DNA from: Vibrio aestivus
GTDB taxonomy: Bacteria; Pseudomonadota; Gammaproteobacteria; Enterobacterales; Vibrionaceae
Reading direction: 5' to 3'
DNA length: 63,436 nucleotides
Assembly: GCA_003263845.1 (NCBI GenBank)
Contig: JYJN01000116.1
Location: 1 to 63,436 of the forward strand
Below the pieces are notes generated by a model. The model saw only the letters and a program-made list of their open reading frames with translations, was not told where the DNA came from and did not search any database. Positions 60,489-63,436 of this stretch are shown here, one piece after another; position 1 is the stretch's first letter; the number at the start of each line of letters is the position of its first letter. The position numbers were made by a program, and so were the translations under genes.

Positions 60489-60519
60489 AAAGCGCAGTTC
60501 GAGAGGGCTGCGCTTTTTT
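60489..60519 (+). terminator. Terminator after the AbgT gene
   Basis: AAGCGCAG and CTGCGCTT pair, followed by a T tract. Confidence 0.88.
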
Positions 60520-60683
60520 GATGCTGAAGTTGAATTTGTTATCCCCGGATTAAGTCTTGCTCACTGCGAAGGCGGTTCGTCGTCGACTTGCTCCATTCCA
60601 ATCTCCCCTCTATAATCTCGCTACTTTTTCTCTTTCAATGATACCCTCGATAATAAGGTTTGATAGATCTCAGTCATCGATGG

Positions 60684-61235
60684 ATGGAGTCCCCTTTGTC
60701 ACAGCCCCCGTTTACCTCTGAAGATGAGCAGTTCATGCGCCATGCGATGACTCTAGCCCACAAAGCTGAAATCCAAGGTGAAGTGCCTGTGGGAGCGGTG
60801 TTAGTGAAAGATGGAGAAATTATCGCGGAAGGTTGGAACTGCTCGATCGGTAATCATGATGCGACCTCTCATGCCGAGATAGAGACGATTCGCAAAGCGG
60901 GTGAAGCGCTAGAGAACTATCGCTTACTTGATACGACTCTTTACGTCACACTCGAGCCTTGCCCAATGTGCGCGGGAGCACTACTTCATAGCCGTGTTAA
61001 ACGCGTGGTGTTTGGTGCGCCAGATCTAAAAGCGGGTGCTGCGGGTTCCGTGCTGAACTTGTTTGAAAGCCAAGCCAGTTACCATTACGCGGATGTTGAA
61101 GGTGGACTATTGGAAGATGAGTGTCGTGAGCAGCTTCAAGCGTTTTTTAAGCGTCGTCGAAAAGAGATAAAAGAGAAAAGAAAGGCTGAAAAAGCAGAGC
61201 AGGAAAAGTCTCTTAAGCAAACATCTAACAAGTAG
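60684..61235 (+). CDS. tadA: tRNA-specific adenosine deaminase
   Basis: 183 residues from ATG 60684 (MESPLSQPPFTSEDEQFMRH). Cytidine-deaminase fold with zinc ligand and catalytic acid in SHAEIETIRKA (His63, Glu65) and LEPCPMCAGALLHSR (Cys93, Cys96). Converts A34 to inosine in tRNA-Arg(ACG); essential in E. coli. The C-terminal tail is strongly basic (FFKRRRKEIKEKRKAEKAEQ). Confidence 0.96.
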   Translation: MESPLSQPPFTSEDEQFMRHAMTLAHKAEIQGEVPVGAVLVKDGEIIAEGWNCSIGNHDATSHAEIETIRKAGEALENYRLLDTTLYVTLEPCPMCAGALLHSRVKRVVFGAPDLKAGAAGSVLNLFESQASYHYADVEGGLLEDECREQLQAFFKRRRKEIKEKRKAEKAEQEKSLKQTSNK

Positions 61236-61243
61236 ATGTTTGC
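61217..61243. terminator. Bidirectional hairpin between tadA and the 44-aa gene
   Basis: GCAAACATCTA and TAGATGTTTGC pair around ACAAG, between convergent genes. T-rich sequence follows on the plus strand. Confidence 0.65.
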
Positions 61244-61252
61244 TAATTTTAA

Positions 61253-61387
61253 CTAATCGGCTAGCACGTGCATGAATGCACGATTACGCCATAATACTTT
61301 CTTCTTGATATTTGAAAGCATGCGCTTACGGCGATTTGCTGAACCCGATTTCGTTAGTTGCTTTGAACGAAACTTATGTTTTTTCAT
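61253..61387 (-). CDS. Small basic protein, 44 aa, unrecognised
   Basis: Complete short frame: ATG 61387 with GAGGAG about 8 bp upstream, stop TAG at 61255-61253. The protein begins MKKHKFRSKQLTKSGSANRR and ends FMHVLAD. Fifteen of 44 residues are Lys or Arg, with almost no acidic residues, resembling small ribosome-associated proteins. It is not a close match to any ribosomal protein I know. An upstream GC hairpin (61422-61441) sits in its expected leader. The good ribosome site and flanking terminator make a real gene likely. Confidence 0.7.
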   Translation of the reverse strand: MKKHKFRSKQLTKSGSANRRKRMLSNIKKKVLWRNRAFMHVLAD

Positions 61388-61421
61388 AAACAACTCCTCG
61401 ACTTCTGATTATCTTATAATA

Positions 61422-61441
61422 GAAAGCCCGAGCGGGCTTTC
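61422..61441. other. GC hairpin upstream of the 44-aa gene
   Basis: GAAAGCCCG and CGGGCTTTC pair around AG. It lies 35 bp upstream of the 44-aa gene on its leader side. It could be a terminator (A/T ends on both sides) or a leader regulatory hairpin. Confidence 0.5.
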
Positions 61442-61669
61442 GTGCTTCAGTACTTATCTCGACTAAAGCCACTACTTTATTCACATAGAGTTATATGCAT
61501 AGACTGTGACAGAAAAATGAAATTCCATCACTGTCTTTGCAATAGCATATATATGGTTTTTGGAAGGGAATATCAAGGGGTAACGTTGAAAAAAGTTACC
61601 CCACTAGGTGATTATTCGGTCAATGAGCTTTCACTGGAGCTGATTGCTCCAGAAAGCGGGTTTTCTGCT

Positions 61670-63139
61670 TCAGACAAGGCGGGTTCTGGTGGGTGATGAC
61701 GATGAGATCTTCAATCCCCCTTCCGATTGATTACGCGATTGTTGCTCTACATGTCCAATGATGGTCTGGTAGTAGCGACGAATATTCTCAACATAGTTGC
61801 GCGCTTCGTCGCCACGAGCATAACCGTATCGTGTTTGACTGTAGTACTTCTTCTGACGAAGTAGTGGCAATCGATCTTTAACATCGGCCCAAGCATCTGG
61901 ATTACCACCTTGTGCTCGAGTTAAACGTCTCGCATCCATCATGTGCCCAAATCCTACATTATATGAAGCGAGTGCAAACCAGATCTTTTCGTGTTCAGGA
62001 ATGCTGTCTGGCACACGAGCAACCATTCTTCTTAGGTATTCTGCGCCACCTCGGATGGATTGTTCAGGGTCTAGTCGGTTTGTTACCCCAACACTTTTAG
62101 CGGTTGGCAGTGTCAACATCATCATGCCACGGACACCCGTTGGTGACTTAGCGGTTGGGTTCCAGTGTGATTCTTGATAGCCCAAAGCGGCGATAAGGCG
62201 CCAATCGAATTCGCCAGAATACTTTTCAAATAGCGGGGCCCATTTTGGAAGAGTGCTGTCTAACGCACGAATAAAAGCGCGAGTATCGACATAATCAAAA
62301 GTACCAATGTGGCCGATATACTTCTCTTCTAGAGTCGCTAAGTTGCCAGATTGCTTTTGATTACCGAAGAACTCAATCATCAATGCATATAGACTTTCAT
62401 CTTCACTGCGGCGAATGAACCAAGAGATTGGTTGGTCTTCGGTAAGTTCGAATGCAAGGGCAAGTTCTGGGTAAATACGCTGCGATAGTGAGACTTCGAC
62501 GGAATCGGCTACTGTGAATCGTAGATCTCCTTGAGAAACTTGTTTGAGCAGATCATTAACGTCAGCGTTGGAATCGACTTCGTATTGGAAGTTTTCGTGC
62601 TCGTTTTGAATGGCCGCTAACGTTTTGTTGAAGTGTGAATCGCTGATGATGCGAAGTATCGCTTGTCCTTCGTTTTCTTCGATCAGCTTATCTTGGTTGT
62701 TAAGCAGCTGTTCAAGATTGCGTGGACGCCAAGTTCCTGGTTTGTACACCAACTGTTGGCTGACATAGTAATAAGCTGGTCCCGCTCTAAAGCGTTGGAT
62801 TCGCTCCTGCGATTGACTCAGTCCTGCCGCAATAATGTCTATCTCGCCATTGTCTAGAGCAGGGTAGAGGCTAGAGATACGATAAGCAGGTTTCATTTCG
62901 AGTTGTACACCAAGTTCGTTAGCAAACTCTCGAGCCAACTCATAATCCAAACCCGCAGGTCCATCGGGGCCAATATAGAAAGAGAGTTGATTATTGAGCG
63001 TGCCAACACGCAGAACACCGCGTTCGCGGATCTGGTCTAAATCGCTTTTTGGTTGAGACTCAATTTGACAGCCCATCATAAAGATACTGGCGCATGTCAA
63101 AATCAGAAACTGCTTCAAATTTCTAGAGATTAATGGCAT
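61670..63139 (-). CDS. mltF: Membrane-bound lytic murein transglycosylase F
   Basis: 489 residues. Lipobox MMGC puts the lipidated Cys at 24. N-terminal SBP_bac_3-like domain (IRERGVLRVGTLNNQLSFYI, YELAREFANELGVQLEMKPA) and C-terminal SLT domain. The latter has the catalytic Glu in ALGYQESHWNPTAKSPTGVR (near residue 322) followed by AYNVG-type SYNVGFGHMMDARRL. Cleaves peptidoglycan at the outer membrane, forming 1,6-anhydro products. Divergent from the expected purL, as in E. coli. Confidence 0.94.
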   Translation of the reverse strand: MPLISRNLKQFLILTCASIFMMGCQIESQPKSDLDQIRERGVLRVGTLNNQLSFYIGPDGPAGLDYELAREFANELGVQLEMKPAYRISSLYPALDNGEIDIIAAGLSQSQERIQRFRAGPAYYYVSQQLVYKPGTWRPRNLEQLLNNQDKLIEENEGQAILRIISDSHFNKTLAAIQNEHENFQYEVDSNADVNDLLKQVSQGDLRFTVADSVEVSLSQRIYPELALAFELTEDQPISWFIRRSEDESLYALMIEFFGNQKQSGNLATLEEKYIGHIGTFDYVDTRAFIRALDSTLPKWAPLFEKYSGEFDWRLIAALGYQESHWNPTAKSPTGVRGMMMLTLPTAKSVGVTNRLDPEQSIRGGAEYLRRMVARVPDSIPEHEKIWFALASYNVGFGHMMDARRLTRAQGGNPDAWADVKDRLPLLRQKKYYSQTRYGYARGDEARNYVENIRRYYQTIIGHVEQQSRNQSEGGLKISSSSPTRTRLV

Positions 63140-63279
63140 TTATTTTTAAGTTCTCATTGATCCAGTAAGGTCTTTATATCAGAGCAAGAAGCATTGGCAA
63201 AGTGACCTACAGTAAACAAAGATAAATGTGTCGGTTAGAGGGGGAGGATCGCTGTATTTCAAATTTGACAAAAAAAATG

Positions 63280-63295
63280 ACGCAAACGGTTGCGT
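63280..63295 (+). promoter_or_regulatory. PurR operator
   Basis: ACGCAAACGGTTGCGT, a near-perfect match to the palindromic PurR consensus ACGCAAACGTTTGCGT (one base different). It ends 6 bp upstream of the predicted -35. Expected to repress the next plus-strand gene when purines are abundant. Confidence 0.9.
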
Positions 63296-63301
63296 TTGGT
63301 G

Positions 63302-63330
63302 TTACATCACAAAATTAATTGCTATATAAT
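63302..63330 (+). promoter_or_regulatory. Predicted sigma-70 promoter at right edge
   Basis: TTACAT (63302-63307) and TATAAT (63325-63330), 17 bp apart. It would start transcription near 63337 for a gene beyond the window, most likely purL by synteny with mltF. Confidence 0.75.
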
Positions 63331-63336
63331 GCGCTC

Positions 63337-63436
63337 GCAAATGAGAGGTGCAATCGGCATAGGTTTGGAAAACCTTCGGGAATGGATTCGAAGAAAACAA
63401 TGAAATGACGAGGCTTAATAAGGCTTTTGTTATTTT
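63337..63436 (+). other. Leader sequence of the gene beyond the right edge
   Basis: At least 100 nt of transcript precede any plausible purL start. It holds a hairpin AGGTTTGGAAAACCT (63361-63375) and a 20-codon frame from ATG 63341 to TGA 63401-63403 with no visible ribosome site. Possibly a structured or regulatory leader; no family assigned. Confidence 0.4.

Noticed and set aside
61442..61696. 84-aa plus-strand frame converging into mltF
   Set aside because: Overlaps the mltF end, has no ribosome site and no recognisable motif; left out, though not disproved.

Overview
The window is core chromosome of a Vibrio, most like the Splendidus clade. The signs are about 44% GC, gene order matching E. 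coli and V. cholerae from suhB-trmJ-isc through der-yfgJ-xseA-guaBA and from ssrA through grpE-dnaKJ, a tmRNA tag reading ANDENYALAA, and a Vibrio-type minor pilin cluster beside dnaJ. No phage, transposase, integron, CRISPR array or plasmid backbone was seen.

Layout. 1-2.3 kb: an edge-truncated chemoreceptor and a CBS-pair protein. 2.3-2.9 kb: inverted-repeat elements. 2.9-8.5 kb: queA, tgt, yajC, secD, secF. 8.7-10.4 kb: suhB and trmJ, divergent. 10.4-17.7 kb: two IscR boxes, then iscR-S-U-A-hscB-hscA-fdx-iscX and pepB. 17.8-33.2 kb: ndk, rlmN, rodZ, ispG, hisS, yfgM, bamB, der, an AlaX-type editing enzyme, a hidden yfgJ, xseA (minus), guaB, guaA. 33.5-43.4 kb: an accessory stretch with a GH19 chitinase, a MerR regulator, an aldo/keto reductase, an AgcS symporter, a pentapeptide-repeat K+ channel, an unrecognised protein and a large subtilase. 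43.5-49.4 kb: ssrA, smpB, ratA, rnfH, bamE, recN (LexA boxes), nadK, grpE (sigma-32 promoter). 49.7-54.5 kb: a dicarboxylate symporter, dnaK (two sigma-32-like promoters), dnaJ. 54.7-58.6 kb: a small exported protein and the pilE/fimT/pilW/pilX/pilV cluster. 58.9-63.4 kb: an AbgT transporter, tadA, a 44-aa basic protein, mltF, and a PurR-box promoter for a gene beyond the right edge (expected purL).

The dominant anomaly is technical or evolutionary: at least 16 genes, many of them essential or single-copy housekeeping genes (queA, tgt, hscA, ispG, guaB, guaA, nadK, xseA, ratA, smpB), carry single-base indels, nearly all in homopolymer runs and nearly all deletions. One added or removed base restores each conserved family sequence. 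This fits uncorrected homopolymer sequencing errors far better than mass pseudogenisation. Such genes are annotated here as one feature over their full span, with the shift position given.

Functionally the window groups tRNA modification (queA, tgt, trmJ, tadA, rlmN, AlaX), Sec export, Fe-S assembly, isoprenoid and purine nucleotide synthesis, outer-membrane assembly (bamB, bamE), trans-translation (ssrA, smpB), the DnaK chaperone set, SOS repair and natural-transformation-type minor pilins. I did not find a convincing new multi-gene system. The best candidates for follow-up are the 267-bp inverted-repeat element, the pentapeptide/K+ channel protein, the 44-aa basic protein and the leader after the PurR promoter.
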